A stretch of DNA of 64,000 nt, taken from Clostridium sp. M62/1. Lineage in GTDB: Bacteria; Bacillota; Clostridia; Lachnospirales; Lachnospiraceae. Below are positions 50,179-58,188 of the stretch, piece by piece. The notes beneath the pieces were generated by a model, which saw only the letters and a list, made by a program, of their open reading frames with translations, did no database searches and was not told where the DNA came from. Where the stretch lies: the NCBI RefSeq assembly GCF_020736365.1, contig NZ_CP085988.1, forward strand, positions 174,501-238,500, given 5' to 3'. The first letter of the stretch is position 1. Every line of letters begins with the position of its first letter. Position numbers and translations under genes: made by a program.

Positions 50179-50207
50179 TTGATATAATAGCTAAAATATG
50201 GTACTAT
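50179..50207 (+). promoter_or_regulatory. Promoter of the secreted-protein/lipoprotein pair
   Basis: TTGATA (50179-50184) and TACTAT (50202-50207) are 17 bases apart in a very AT-rich region about 80 bases before the first gene; a second TATAAT at 50183-50188 overlaps. A five-codon ATGATGCCAATGGTTTGA behind AAAAGGAG may be a leader. Confidence 0.55.
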
Positions 50208-50287
50208 AAAACAAAAGGAGATGATGCCAATGGTTTGATGAAACACACAACAAAATATAACTTTTTAAGCAAAGGAGGAAGTCCATA

Positions 50288-50935
50288 ATGAGAAAAATCA
50301 AAACAATATTAGGGATAGTTTTTTCTTTAGCTATTGTAACAACAATGAACACTACTGTTTTTGCAGCTAACGATTCAGGAATACCAGAACGTAGAGGAGT
50401 ATATATACGAGAATGTGTAGGTTATGAGCCTAATTATACGAATATTGATTATACTCATAAATTATTAGGTTCTGTTTCAGGCGATAATACTCAAGGCTCA
50501 AGTCCTATGCAAATTACATATCAATATGAACAAAGCGGAACAACCACCGCATCTATTGCGGGTTATGCCAATGGCACAACAGAAGCAAATGTTGTTTTTG
50601 CAAAAATGCAGGCGGAAGTAGGAGTTGAAGTTACCGGTTCACGTAGTTGGACAAAAGGAACATCAGCGGGTGTCTCATATAGTATTGCACCGGGGAAATT
50701 TGAAGTGTTAAATGTTTATATTCCTGCTGTTAGAACAGCTGGTCGTTTAAAATACAAGGTTTATATGGACGGCTATCCTGAAAATGTTTTTTATGAATAT
50801 AAAACATTAACAGAATCTTATGCACCACAAAAAAATTCTGTCCATTATAAAGTAACAACTTCTAGCTACTCAGCCATAAAAGTTCCAAAGGGAATGACGG
50901 TATACACGCCAACAGGAGTATATAAAGCACAATGA
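50288..50935 (+). CDS. Secreted beta-rich protein of unknown function
   Basis: 215 residues; ATG 50288 behind AAAGGAGG. A clear signal peptide (MRKIKTILGIVFSLAIVTTM then NTTVFAA, cleavage after residue 27) makes it extracellular. The mature part is almost all beta strand, rich in T, S, Y and G: MQITYQYEQSGTTTASIAGY, VEVTGSRSWTKGTSAGVSYS and IAPGKFEVLNVYIPAVRTAG. The alternating T/S pattern with an amphipathic IAPGK strand faintly recalls aerolysin/ETX-type pore formers, but no family is recognised. It is far more AT-rich than its neighbours, so it is a recent acquisition. It overlaps the lipoprotein gene by ATGA. Confidence 0.82.
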   Translation: MRKIKTILGIVFSLAIVTTMNTTVFAANDSGIPERRGVYIRECVGYEPNYTNIDYTHKLLGSVSGDNTQGSSPMQITYQYEQSGTTTASIAGYANGTTEANVVFAKMQAEVGVEVTGSRSWTKGTSAGVSYSIAPGKFEVLNVYIPAVRTAGRLKYKVYMDGYPENVFYEYKTLTESYAPQKNSVHYKVTTSSYSAIKVPKGMTVYTPTGVYKAQ

Positions 50936-51477
50936 AAAACAAATTGTTTATATTACTATTAGCTTTTGTACTTTTGTTGAGTGCTTGTTCTAATAATTCT
51001 CCACCTGATGACAACACAAAAGAAGTACTGCCAGAGCTTGAAAGTGCCGGTTCTATTGAAAGCCGGGGCGAGAAATTTATTGAAAATTTTCCACAAGACT
51101 ATCCTTCATTTGAATTATTAGAATATGTTTTTGGTTCCGCTGAAAATGCCCCAATACAACTGGTTGCGATAGCCCGAAATAAAGAAACTGGTTCATCAGC
51201 TACATTATTTGTGCTTGATGAAAATGGGGTAGGTCAGGTAGTTCTTGCAAGTGGTTATTCAGCGACATATTGCAAAGAAGATGGATTACAACTTGATAAA
51301 AACGTAATTTCTATTTCTTTGAATTTGGAAATCTCTAGTACAAATTCTGAAATTCACGACTTTAATATTACAGTAACACAGGAGGAAAATCAAGGTAAAG
51401 TCAATACAGTGTATTCTTCACAAGAAAACATCAGATCGAAAGTAGCAAATCCAGCCGAGCCAGTCAACGGCAAGTAA
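50932..51477 (+). CDS. Lipoprotein paired with the secreted protein
   Basis: 181 residues. The signal MKNKLFILLLAFVLLLSACS has lipobox LSAC (Cys 19), so the mature protein is anchored on the outer face of the membrane. An acidic linker precedes the domain SFELLEYVFGSAENAPIQLV, ATLFVLDENGVGQVVLASGY. ATG 50932 overlaps the previous stop (ATGA), so the two are made together. A lipoprotein coupled to a secreted toxin often gives self-protection; that role is inferred here from arrangement only. Confidence 0.82.
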   Translation: MKNKLFILLLAFVLLLSACSNNSPPDDNTKEVLPELESAGSIESRGEKFIENFPQDYPSFELLEYVFGSAENAPIQLVAIARNKETGSSATLFVLDENGVGQVVLASGYSATYCKEDGLQLDKNVISISLNLEISSTNSEIHDFNITVTQEENQGKVNTVYSSQENIRSKVANPAEPVNGK

Positions 51478-51531
51478 ATGGGCTTCGCCCACCGTTGACA
51501 GCCCCGCCTGTCTTTGCAAATGTGTAGCCAA

Positions 51532-51570
51532 GAGGACGATAGCCCAAAGTGCTACCGCCCTCTTTTATTT
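51532..51570 (+). terminator. Terminator of the AT-rich gene pair
   Basis: GAGGACGATAGC (51532-51543) pairs with GCTACCGCCCTC (51551-51562) with mismatches, then TTTTATTTT. From here to mobC (51571-52044) no intact gene is seen. The stretch reads like the usual leader of Tn4451-like mob regions and contains the oriT candidate. Confidence 0.75.
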
Positions 51571-51957
51571 TACAACTGAATAACCGCTGCCCCATAGCGG
51601 CACATGAAGCAGTAAGTCTGAAAAAGATTTGCTGCTTTTTTTGCGCCCATTTTTGGCAAATCGAGAAAGTATCGGTACTGATAAGTGAGCAGGGGGAAAT
51701 TCCCGTTTTCTATCAAGCAGCGGGCAAAACACAGCTTCTGAAACGCCTTATTGTTGGGAAAGACCAAGCCGCCGGAAAAGTCTTTGCCAGAAAGAGAGGG
51801 AGAACGCCAGCCCGCAGCCTTTTATGAAAAAACTGGTTGCGATTTCCCGAAAAAGTGGCAGTAGGAAGTGAGCGGCAGTCCGGCAGTTTCTTAGAGCAAG
51901 ATTCTACCGCAGTACCAAAATTCGCTTATCGCTCATTTTGCCCCTGCGGGAATCTTG

Positions 51958-51977
51958 TTGGGGAGTGCCTTCCCCAA
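51958..51977. other. oriT: Candidate oriT inverted repeat upstream of mobC
   Basis: TTGGGGA-GTGCCT-TCCCCAA forms a perfect 7-bp inverted repeat 68 bases before mobC and is followed by ACCCTGCCATG, with further GC-rich small repeats (CCATGCGGC twice). Relaxase origins usually consist of such a repeat with the nick site a few bases away, just upstream of the mob genes. Confidence 0.5.
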
Positions 51978-52044
51978 ACCCTGCCATGCGGCTTACGCCG
52001 CTTATCCCGCCGCAGCCATGCGGCAGTCGAAAGGAGGTTTTACC

Positions 52045-52443
52045 ATGCGAAAACGATACAACACACCGCACCGCAGCCGGGTAGTCAAAACACGCATGAC
52101 CGAGGAAGAATACGCCGAGTTTGCAGAAAGGCTTTCTGCCTACAACATGAGCCAAGCCGAGTTTATCCGGCAAGCCATAACCGGGGCAGCCATACGCCCC
52201 ATCATAACCGTTTCTCCCGTCAATGATGAGCTGCTTGCCGCTGTTGGGAAGCTGACCGCCGAATACGGCAGGATCGGCGGCAACTTAAACCAGATAGCCC
52301 GGACGCTGAACGAGTGGCACAGCCCCTACCCGCAGCTTGCCGGGGAGGTACGGGCGGCGGTTTCCGACCTTGCTGCCCTAAAGTTTGAAGTCTTGCAGAA
52401 AGTGGGTGACGCTGTTGGCAACATTCAAACATATCAGCTCTAA
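52045..52443 (+). CDS. mobC: MobC-family relaxosome protein
   Basis: 132 residues; ATG 52045 behind AAAGGAGG. The N-terminal ribbon-helix-helix is RVVKTRMTEEEYAEFAERLS followed by AYNMSQAEFIRQAITG. The C terminus has the MobC signature EYGRIGGNLNQIARTLNEWH. It binds oriT and helps the relaxase to melt and nick DNA. Its last 29 bases overlap the relaxase start. Confidence 0.93.
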   Translation: MRKRYNTPHRSRVVKTRMTEEEYAEFAERLSAYNMSQAEFIRQAITGAAIRPIITVSPVNDELLAAVGKLTAEYGRIGGNLNQIARTLNEWHSPYPQLAGEVRAAVSDLAALKFEVLQKVGDAVGNIQTYQL

Positions 52444-54037
52444 AAATGCGGACTATGGCGCAGCGGAAGCCTACCTCACATTTGAGCATGACGAGTTTAC
52501 CATGAAGCCCACCCTTGATGAAAACGGGCGGCTGATACCGAGGGAGGATTACCGCATTTCTTCCCTTAACTGCGGGGGCGAGGATTTCGCTGTTGCCTGT
52601 ATGCGGGCTAATCTCCGCTATGAGAAAAACCAAAAACGGGAAGATGTGAAAAGCCACCACTATATCATCAGCTTTGACCCACGGGACGGGACAGACAACG
52701 GCTTGACCACAGACCGGGCGCAGGAACTGGGGGAACAGTTCTGCAAGGCACATTTCCCCGGACACCAAGCCCTAATCTGCACCCACCCGGACGGGCATAA
52801 CCACAGCGGGAATATCCATGTGCATATCGTCATCAACTCCCTGCGGATTTACGAAGTCCCGCTTCTGCCCTACATGGACAGACCAGCCGACACAAGGGAG
52901 GGCTGCAAGCACCGCTGTACCAATGCCGCTATGGAATATTTCAAGAGTGAAGTCATGGAGATGTGCCACCGGGAGGGGCTTTACCAAATCGACCTCTTGA
53001 ACGGCAGCAAGGAACGGATAACCGAACGGGAATACTGGGCGGCAAAGAAAGGGCAGCTTGCCCTTGATAAAGAGAACGCCGCCAGAGAAGCCGCCGGACA
53101 GCCGACCAAGCCCACCAAGTTTGAAACGGACAAGGCGAAGCTGCGCCGGACGATACGGCAGGCACTTTCCCAAGCTGCCAGCTTTGACGAGTTTTCTTCC
53201 CTTTTGCTGCGGGAGGGTGTGACCGTCAAGGAGAGCCGGGGGCGGCTTTCCTACCTCACGCCGGACAGGACGAAGCCTATCACAGCCCGGAAGCTGGGGG
53301 ACGATTTTGACAAGGCTGCTGTCCTTGCCCTGCTTACGCAGAACGCCAACAGAGCCGCCGAACAGACCAAAGCCATACCCGAATACCCTGCCGCAGCTAA
53401 AAAGCCGTCACAAGGGGAAAAAACCGCAAAAACCACCCCGGCAGACAACACCTTGCAGCGCATGGTTGACCGGGAAGCCAAACGAGCCGAGGGCAAAGGC
53501 GTGGGCTATGACCGTTGGGCGGCAAAGCACAACCTAAAGCAGATGGCGGCTACCGTTACCGCCTATCAGCAGTACGGCTTTTCTTCCCCGGAGGAACTGG
53601 ACGAAGCCTGTTCTGCCGCCTATGCCGCCATGCAGGAAAGCCTTGCAGAGCTGAAGCAGGTGGAAAAGACGCTGAACGGGAAAAAGGAGCTGCAACGACA
53701 GGTGCTTGCCTATTCCAAGACCCGCCCTGTCCGGGACGGGCTGAAACAGCAGAAAAACGCCAAAGCAAAAGCAGCCTACCGTCAGAAGTACGAAAGCGAC
53801 TTTATCATAGCAGACGCAGCCGCCCGCTATTTCAGGGAGAACGGCATTTCCAAGCTGCCGAGCTATAAAGCCCTGCAAGCAGAGATTGAAACCCTTATCC
53901 AAGAGAAAAACAGCGGCTACAACGATTACCGGGCAAAACGGGAGGAATACCGCCGCTTACAGACTGTCAAGGGCAATATCGACCAGATTTTACACCGGGA
54001 GCGCAAGCCTGTGAAAAGGCAGGAACAGGAACGATAA
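52415..54037 (+). CDS. mobA: MOBP relaxase (MobA/MobL), intact
   Basis: 540 residues. TTG 52415 is chosen because the family begins xATFKHISSKNADYGAAE. The catalytic domain contains DFAVACMRANLRYEKNQKRE, the HHYIISFDP block and the three-histidine motif HPDGHNHSGNIHVHIVINSL. The C-terminal half has the GKGVGYDRWAAKHNLKQMAA helix region and long coiled helices to QEQER. This is the same architecture as the broken relaxase at 172-1492 and preserves exactly the region lost there. It nicks oriT for mobilization by a helper channel. Confidence 0.93.
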   Translation: MATFKHISSKNADYGAAEAYLTFEHDEFTMKPTLDENGRLIPREDYRISSLNCGGEDFAVACMRANLRYEKNQKREDVKSHHYIISFDPRDGTDNGLTTDRAQELGEQFCKAHFPGHQALICTHPDGHNHSGNIHVHIVINSLRIYEVPLLPYMDRPADTREGCKHRCTNAAMEYFKSEVMEMCHREGLYQIDLLNGSKERITEREYWAAKKGQLALDKENAAREAAGQPTKPTKFETDKAKLRRTIRQALSQAASFDEFSSLLLREGVTVKESRGRLSYLTPDRTKPITARKLGDDFDKAAVLALLTQNANRAAEQTKAIPEYPAAAKKPSQGEKTAKTTPADNTLQRMVDREAKRAEGKGVGYDRWAAKHNLKQMAATVTAYQQYGFSSPEELDEACSAAYAAMQESLAELKQVEKTLNGKKELQRQVLAYSKTRPVRDGLKQQKNAKAKAAYRQKYESDFIIADAAARYFRENGISKLPSYKALQAEIETLIQEKNSGYNDYRAKREEYRRLQTVKGNIDQILHRERKPVKRQEQER

Positions 54038-54222
54038 AAACCGCCCCAAAATGTACCCGAACCTATACAGAACAAGGGGGCTGCCCCGTACCCTATCCGC
54101 AAATACCAAAGGATTTTTTGACGGGCTTATAGGGCAGAAAAACCCCGAAAATGATACCGAGATGATACAGAATTACCGCCGATACCGTCACACCAGCGGA
54201 AACGGCAGAAAGGAGCGCACCC

Positions 54223-54435
54223 ATGCCAAGAATGAGCAAGAAACGGCGGCTGGAATGGTCTTTTTTCCTGCGGCAAGTGAAAGTCGGGAATTCCACCTGC
54301 GACCGTATCACATACAATGACCTCTGCCGGGGCTGTACCCATAGCTGCAAGCAGAGCTTCCGGGCGATTATCATACTCTGCCCCCACTACTACTCCAAAC
54401 GCCGGAAAAAGGAGGACAGGGACAATGGCAGATAA
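54223..54435 (+). CDS. Small cysteine-rich protein of Tn4451-like units
   Basis: 70 residues, MPRMSKKRRLEWSFFLRQVK, ATG 54223 behind AAAGGAGCG. Four cysteines (DRITYNDLCRGCTHSCKQSF and a later Cys) suggest metal binding; the rest is basic. It lies between the relaxase and the replisome organizer in units of this kind and overlaps the latter by 11 bases. Function unknown. The 185 bases before it hold only a remnant-like open frame. Confidence 0.65.
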   Translation: MPRMSKKRRLEWSFFLRQVKVGNSTCDRITYNDLCRGCTHSCKQSFRAIIILCPHYYSKRRKKEDRDNGR

Positions 54436-55174
54436 CCGCAAATATTACTACCTCAAGCTGAAAGAGAACTTTTTTGACAGCGACTCCATTGTGCTGCTGG
54501 AAGATATGAAAGACGGGATTTTATACTCCAATATCCTCTTGAAGCTGTACTTAAAATCGCTGAAAAACGGCGGGAAATTGCAGCTTGACGAGCATATCCC
54601 CTACACAGCGCAGATGATAGCGACACTGACCCGCCACCAGATAGGAACGGTTGAGAGGGCTTTGGAGATTTTCCGGCAGTTGGGGCTTGTGGAGCAGCTT
54701 GACAGCGGGGCTTTCTATATGACCGACATTGAGTTGATGATAGGACAGTCCTCTACCGAAGCCGAGCGAAAACGGGCTGCAAGGCTGGAAAACAAGGCAC
54801 TTTTACCGCCCCGGACAAAAGGCGGACATTTGTCCGACATTCGTCCACCAGAGAAAGAGATAGAGTTAGAGAAAGAGATAGAGATAGAAAAAGAGAGAGA
54901 GGGAGAAACGGGACACCCCGCCCCCGCCGCTTATGGCAGATACAACAATGTGATACTGACCGATACAGAGCTTTCCGGGCTGAAAACAGAGCTGCCCGAC
55001 AAGTGGGAGTATTATATTGACCGGCTTTCCTGCCATATCGCTTCCACTGGGAAGCAGTACCACAGCCATGCAGCCACCATTTACAAGTGGGCGCAGGAAG
55101 ACGCTGCCAAAGGCAAGGCTGCCCCGAAACAGGGCATACCCGATTATTCATGCAAGGAGGGCGAGAGCTTATGA
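54425..55174 (+). CDS. Phage replisome organizer-type protein
   Basis: 249 residues, ATG 54425 behind AAAGGAGGAC. The N-terminal domain (YYYLKLKENFFDSDSIVLLE, GILYSNILLKLYLKSLKNGG, HQIGTVERALEIFRQLGLVE) is the replisome-organizer winged helix. A repetitive glutamate/lysine linker (KEIELEKEIEIEKEREGE) separates it from a C-terminal DnaD-like helical part (HSHAATIYKWAQED). It would bind the replication origin and recruit the DnaC-like ATPase encoded next, with which it overlaps by ATGA. Confidence 0.9.
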   Translation: MADNRKYYYLKLKENFFDSDSIVLLEDMKDGILYSNILLKLYLKSLKNGGKLQLDEHIPYTAQMIATLTRHQIGTVERALEIFRQLGLVEQLDSGAFYMTDIELMIGQSSTEAERKRAARLENKALLPPRTKGGHLSDIRPPEKEIELEKEIEIEKEREGETGHPAPAAYGRYNNVILTDTELSGLKTELPDKWEYYIDRLSCHIASTGKQYHSHAATIYKWAQEDAAKGKAAPKQGIPDYSCKEGESL

Positions 55175-56025
55175 AAAACGAGATTGAAGCTATGATTACG
55201 GACATTACAGCCACTACCGCCGAAGCGGAGGACTACACAGGCGAGGACGGGCTTTTATACTGCGGCAAGTGCCATACGCCCAAAGAAGCCTACTTTGCAG
55301 AGGGAAAGACCTGTTTCGAGCGTGACCGCCACCCAACAGACTGCGACTGCCAGCGAGCAGCCCGTGAAAAGCAGCAAGCCGCCGAAAGCCGACAGAAGCA
55401 CCTTGAAAAAGTGGAGGACTTGAAACGCCGGGGCTTTACCGACCCTGCTATGCGGAACTGGACATTTGAGCATGACAACGGCAGAAACCCACAGACCGAA
55501 ACCGCCCGCTTTTATGTGGAGAGCTGGGAAACCATGCAGGCTGAAAATATCGGCTACCTGTTTTGGGGCGGCGTGGGGACAGGAAAAAGCTACCTTGCCG
55601 CCTGTATCGCCAACGCCCTTATGGAGAAAGAGGTTGCCGTCTGTATGACAAACTTTGCAACCATACTCAATGACCTTGCTGCCAGCTTTGATGGCAGGAA
55701 CGAATATATTTCCCGCCTTTGCAGCTACCCCCTGCTGATACTTGATGATTTTGGTATGGAGCGAGGAACAGAATACGGGCTGGAACAGGTTTACAGCGTG
55801 ATTGACAGCCGTTACCGAAGCGACAAGCCGCTGATCGCCACGACCAACCTCACGCTGGAGGAATTGCAGCACCCGCAGGACACGCCCCACGCCCGTATCT
55901 ATGACAGGCTGACTTCCATGTGCGCCCCCGTCCGCTTCACGTGCAGCAACTTCCGAAAGGAAACCGCACAGGAAAAGCTGGAACGCTTAAAGCAACTGAT
56001 GAAGCAGCGAAAGGAGAGCCTATGA
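55171..56025 (+). CDS. DnaC-like helicase-loader ATPase
   Basis: 284 residues from MKNEIEAMITDITATTAEAE (ATG 55171). An N-terminal cysteine group (CGKCHTPKEAYFAEGKTCFE; CDCQRA) probably binds zinc. The AAA+ core has Walker A FWGGVGTGKSYLAACIANAL, Walker B LLILDDFGMERGTEYG, sensor IATTNLTLEEL and the arginine-finger region ARIYDRLTSMC. It loads the replicative helicase. It is co-transcribed with the organizer and overlaps the TnpW-like gene. Confidence 0.92.
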   Translation: MKNEIEAMITDITATTAEAEDYTGEDGLLYCGKCHTPKEAYFAEGKTCFERDRHPTDCDCQRAAREKQQAAESRQKHLEKVEDLKRRGFTDPAMRNWTFEHDNGRNPQTETARFYVESWETMQAENIGYLFWGGVGTGKSYLAACIANALMEKEVAVCMTNFATILNDLAASFDGRNEYISRLCSYPLLILDDFGMERGTEYGLEQVYSVIDSRYRSDKPLIATTNLTLEELQHPQDTPHARIYDRLTSMCAPVRFTCSNFRKETAQEKLERLKQLMKQRKESL

Positions 56026-56210
56026 CAGAAACGAAACAGACAAGCACCACCAAAACAGACCGCCGCCCGGACTGTGTGACGGAAATCCGCATGGGCAACT
56101 CCGTCCTTACCGTTTCCGGCTTCTTCAAGCAGGGCGCAACCGATACCGCAGCCGACAAGATGATGAAAGTGCTGGAAGCGGAAGCTGCTACACAAAAAAC
56201 GGCGATTTGA
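56022..56210 (+). CDS. tnpW: TnpW-like transposon-encoded protein
   Basis: 62 residues from MTETKQTSTTKTDRRPDCVT at ATG 56022 (ATGA overlap). The conserved part is EIRMGNSVLTVSGFFKQGAT followed by DTAADKMMKVLEAEA, the pattern of the short beta-hairpin protein that precedes the large serine recombinase in Tn4451-like units. Its role is unknown. Confidence 0.8.
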   Translation: MTETKQTSTTKTDRRPDCVTEIRMGNSVLTVSGFFKQGATDTAADKMMKVLEAEAATQKTAI

Positions 56211-56321
56211 CCGACCATAAAGAAGCAGATTTGACGCTTTTGCCGCTATACAGACCGCCGCCCCATGTGGTACAATCAAGGTACGGAATAGTGGGGCTGG
56301 CTGTCGGAAACGGAGGATTTT

Positions 56322-56513
56322 ATGTTAAGACAGACCAACCAACAACCAATTACCGCCCTTTACCCAAGACTTTCCCATGAGGACGAGCTGCAAGGCGAGA
56401 GCAATTCCATTTCCAACCAAGAGTTACTATGTAAAGGGTGGTTTCTCCCACCTAATACATATGACTGCGGCTCATTTGTGGTGAATGGAACAGCAGTTGT
56501 AGGAAAGGAGTAG
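56322..56513 (+). pseudogene. Large serine recombinase, N-terminal 34 codons only
   Basis: MLRQTNQQPITALYPRLSHE followed by DELQGESNSISNQ is the start of a TnpX-like recombinase, with the catalytic-domain sequence LYxRLSxxDxxxxxSNSIxNQ that also opens the intact recombinase at 60545. After NQ the sequence changes at about 56426 and the frame ends with foreign codons at 56513. The catalytic serine normally at about position 26-28 is present in this fragment, but the rest is gone, so the unit cannot excise itself. Confidence 0.88.
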
Positions 56514-56562
56514 AATAATCCTTATAACCGCTGCAAATCAACACAAAAAGGAGCTGATTCTT

Positions 56563-56934
56563 ATGAAATCTCTATTTGAGGAAATGGGCGGCACTTACCG
56601 TCAGGAGGGTGATTATCTTATCCCGAACCTTGCGCTGCCGGACGAACCAGAATACCAGATTGGCAAGTACGGGCGTATGCGCCGTAGCTATCTGAAAGAA
56701 CATCGTCCGGTTCTCTATGCAAGCCTGCTCACAAGCGGAACGCTGCATCGGCACCTTGCCGAGATCGACCAAGCCTGTAACGAGCGTATGGCAATCATCG
56801 TTTCCGATATGGCAAGGCAGGAAGATGTGACCGAAGCGCTCAAAGCCGCCGACCAAATGGAATGGGTGCGCCGCATGAACAACATCCGCAGCCGCGCGGA
56901 GGAAATTGTTTTGACCGAGCTTGTATATGAATGA
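56563..56934 (+). CDS. tnpV: TnpV transposon-encoded protein
   Basis: 123 residues; ATG 56563 behind AAAAAGGAGC. MKSLFEEMGGTYRQEGDYLI, YGRMRRSYLKEHRPVLYASL and LTSGTLHRHLAEIDQACNER match TnpV of Tn4451/Tn4453, a small helical protein of unknown role. It ends three bases before a strong bidirectional terminator and faces the minus-strand cargo genes. Confidence 0.92.
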   Translation: MKSLFEEMGGTYRQEGDYLIPNLALPDEPEYQIGKYGRMRRSYLKEHRPVLYASLLTSGTLHRHLAEIDQACNERMAIIVSDMARQEDVTEALKAADQMEWVRRMNNIRSRAEEIVLTELVYE

Positions 56935-56936
56935 CA

Positions 56937-56980
56937 AATGCCCGTTATTGGCTGCATGGCCGATAACGGGCATTATCTTT
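56937..56980. terminator. Bidirectional terminator between tnpV and the minus-strand genes
   Basis: AATGCCCGTTATTGGC (56937-56952) and GCCGATAACGGGCATT (56959-56974) form a near-perfect 16-bp stem with a 6-base loop. ATCTTTATTCTTTT follows on the plus side. It serves the two converging gene sets. Confidence 0.9.
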
Positions 56981-57159
56981 ATTCTTTTGGTGCTATAAAC
57001 TTGTATTTGCCCTTTCCAAAGCCGCTGACAGGCTCAATCAAATCCGCATTTTTCAGTTTTGTAATGAGATCCCCTGCGGCAGTAACAGAATCCTTTGCAA
57101 TCGTACCTTGACTTGCGTTCAACTGGTCAATCGCAACCTCAATCGCAACATTTTCGCCC
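56979..57159 (-). pseudogene. Winged-helix C-terminal remnant
   Basis: The minus frame ending TAA at 56979 reads VAIDQLNASQGTIAKDSVTA, then AGDLITKLKNADLIEPVSGF and GKGKYKFIAPKE. This is a winged-helix ending of the sort found at the C terminus of Fic-domain and related proteins. There is no ATG, GTG or well-placed start; upstream the frame runs under the end of the RhuM-type gene in another phase. It is probably the stump of a lost gene. Confidence 0.6.
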
Positions 57160-58188
57160 TCAATCGTAATCCTTCTCCTCAGTGCTGGCTACAAGTCGGT
57201 CAAAATCGCTCTGATACTGTCGATCCTGAATGACACGGTATTTCTCAAACTCGCTCTCGGCAAAGGCTTTTGCAATGGCTGCTGTCACTTTTCCTTTATG
57301 ATGCAGCACTTCTTCCTCGTTAAACTGCAAAAACGCATCCAGCCGTGCGACCCAATCCCGCATATACATGATGTTTCCACGGCGCGCCTGTCGCTCGGCA
57401 TAATCCAGATACATCGTGACGATTTCGTTCAGGCTTCCCATCTCAGTTTCATCCAGATAGTTTTTCGCTATCACAACATCGGATTTTCGGATTCTGCCGC
57501 TCGGTGCATTTTTCCATGTTGTAAGCCCCATATTCGGTTTCGTGCTGTCTGCCCGGTCATAGATGATCTCCGCTGCGGTGTGCTTTGTAATGGCGTAATG
57601 CAGTTTGTTTTGTACGGTGGCGAAAAACTCTTTTGTAACAGGACTGTCCACATCATAGTCTGCGCTGCATTGGGAGTATATGTCCGTGATTTTCTGATAA
57701 AAGCGCCGTTCACTGGAGCGAATGTCGCGGATGCGTTCCAGCTGTTCTTCAAAATAATCCTTCCCGAAGAAGTTCTGCGGCTCTTTCAGGCGCTCATCGT
57801 CCATGACATAGCCCTTGATAATGTACTCCTTCAGAATTCTGTTTGCCCAGATGCGGAACATGGTGGCTTTTTTGGAGTTCACCCGATAGCCGACTGCAAT
57901 GATCGCGTCCAGATTATAGTACCGCGTGGGATAGTTTTTTCCGTCAGCCGCAGTTGTTTCCAAAACGGAAACAACTGAATCCTCCATCAATTCACCAGAG
58001 GTAAAGATATTCTTCAGGTGCTTTGAGATGGCAGCTTTCTGCACCTCAAACAGCTCCGCCATCTTTGCCTGCGTCAGCCATAAATTTTCCTGATATAGCA
58101 GGATTTCAACCTTGACATCGCCGTTGTCGGTTTTATAAAACAAAATTTCTCTTGTTTCATATGGAGTAAGTGCCATATTCTCATCCAT
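57160..58188 (-). CDS. RhuM-family (virulence RhuM/Fic-associated) protein
   Basis: 342 residues from MDENMALTPYETREILFYKT; start 58188 behind GTGAGGAAA. The N-terminal part has a phage-type DNA-binding domain (NLWLTQAKMAELFEVQKAAI, SKHLKNIFTSGELMEDSVVS, YYNLDAIIAVGYRVNSKKAT, FRIWANRILKEYIIKGYVMD), and the rest is helical (RRFYQKITDIYSQCSADYDV). RhuM proteins occur in Salmonella pathogenicity islands and many mobile elements; no reaction is established. It overlaps the upstream gene by eight bases, so the two are coupled. Confidence 0.92.
   Translation of the reverse strand: MDENMALTPYETREILFYKTDNGDVKVEILLYQENLWLTQAKMAELFEVQKAAISKHLKNIFTSGELMEDSVVSVLETTAADGKNYPTRYYNLDAIIAVGYRVNSKKATMFRIWANRILKEYIIKGYVMDDERLKEPQNFFGKDYFEEQLERIRDIRSSERRFYQKITDIYSQCSADYDVDSPVTKEFFATVQNKLHYAITKHTAAEIIYDRADSTKPNMGLTTWKNAPSGRIRKSDVVIAKNYLDETEMGSLNEIVTMYLDYAERQARRGNIMYMRDWVARLDAFLQFNEEEVLHHKGKVTAAIAKAFAESEFEKYRVIQDRQYQSDFDRLVASTEEKDYD

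Larger units (their letters stand above)
50083..56426. mobile_element. Tn4451-like mobilizable unit with AT-rich cargo
   Basis: It begins where Maff2 homology stops and contains, in order, the secreted-protein/lipoprotein cargo, an oriT-like region, mobC, relaxase, small Cys-rich protein, replisome organizer, DnaC-like ATPase, a TnpW-like protein and the first 34 codons of a large serine recombinase. Homology to that recombinase stops at about 56426. Its own right end is therefore not in the window. Confidence 0.7.
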
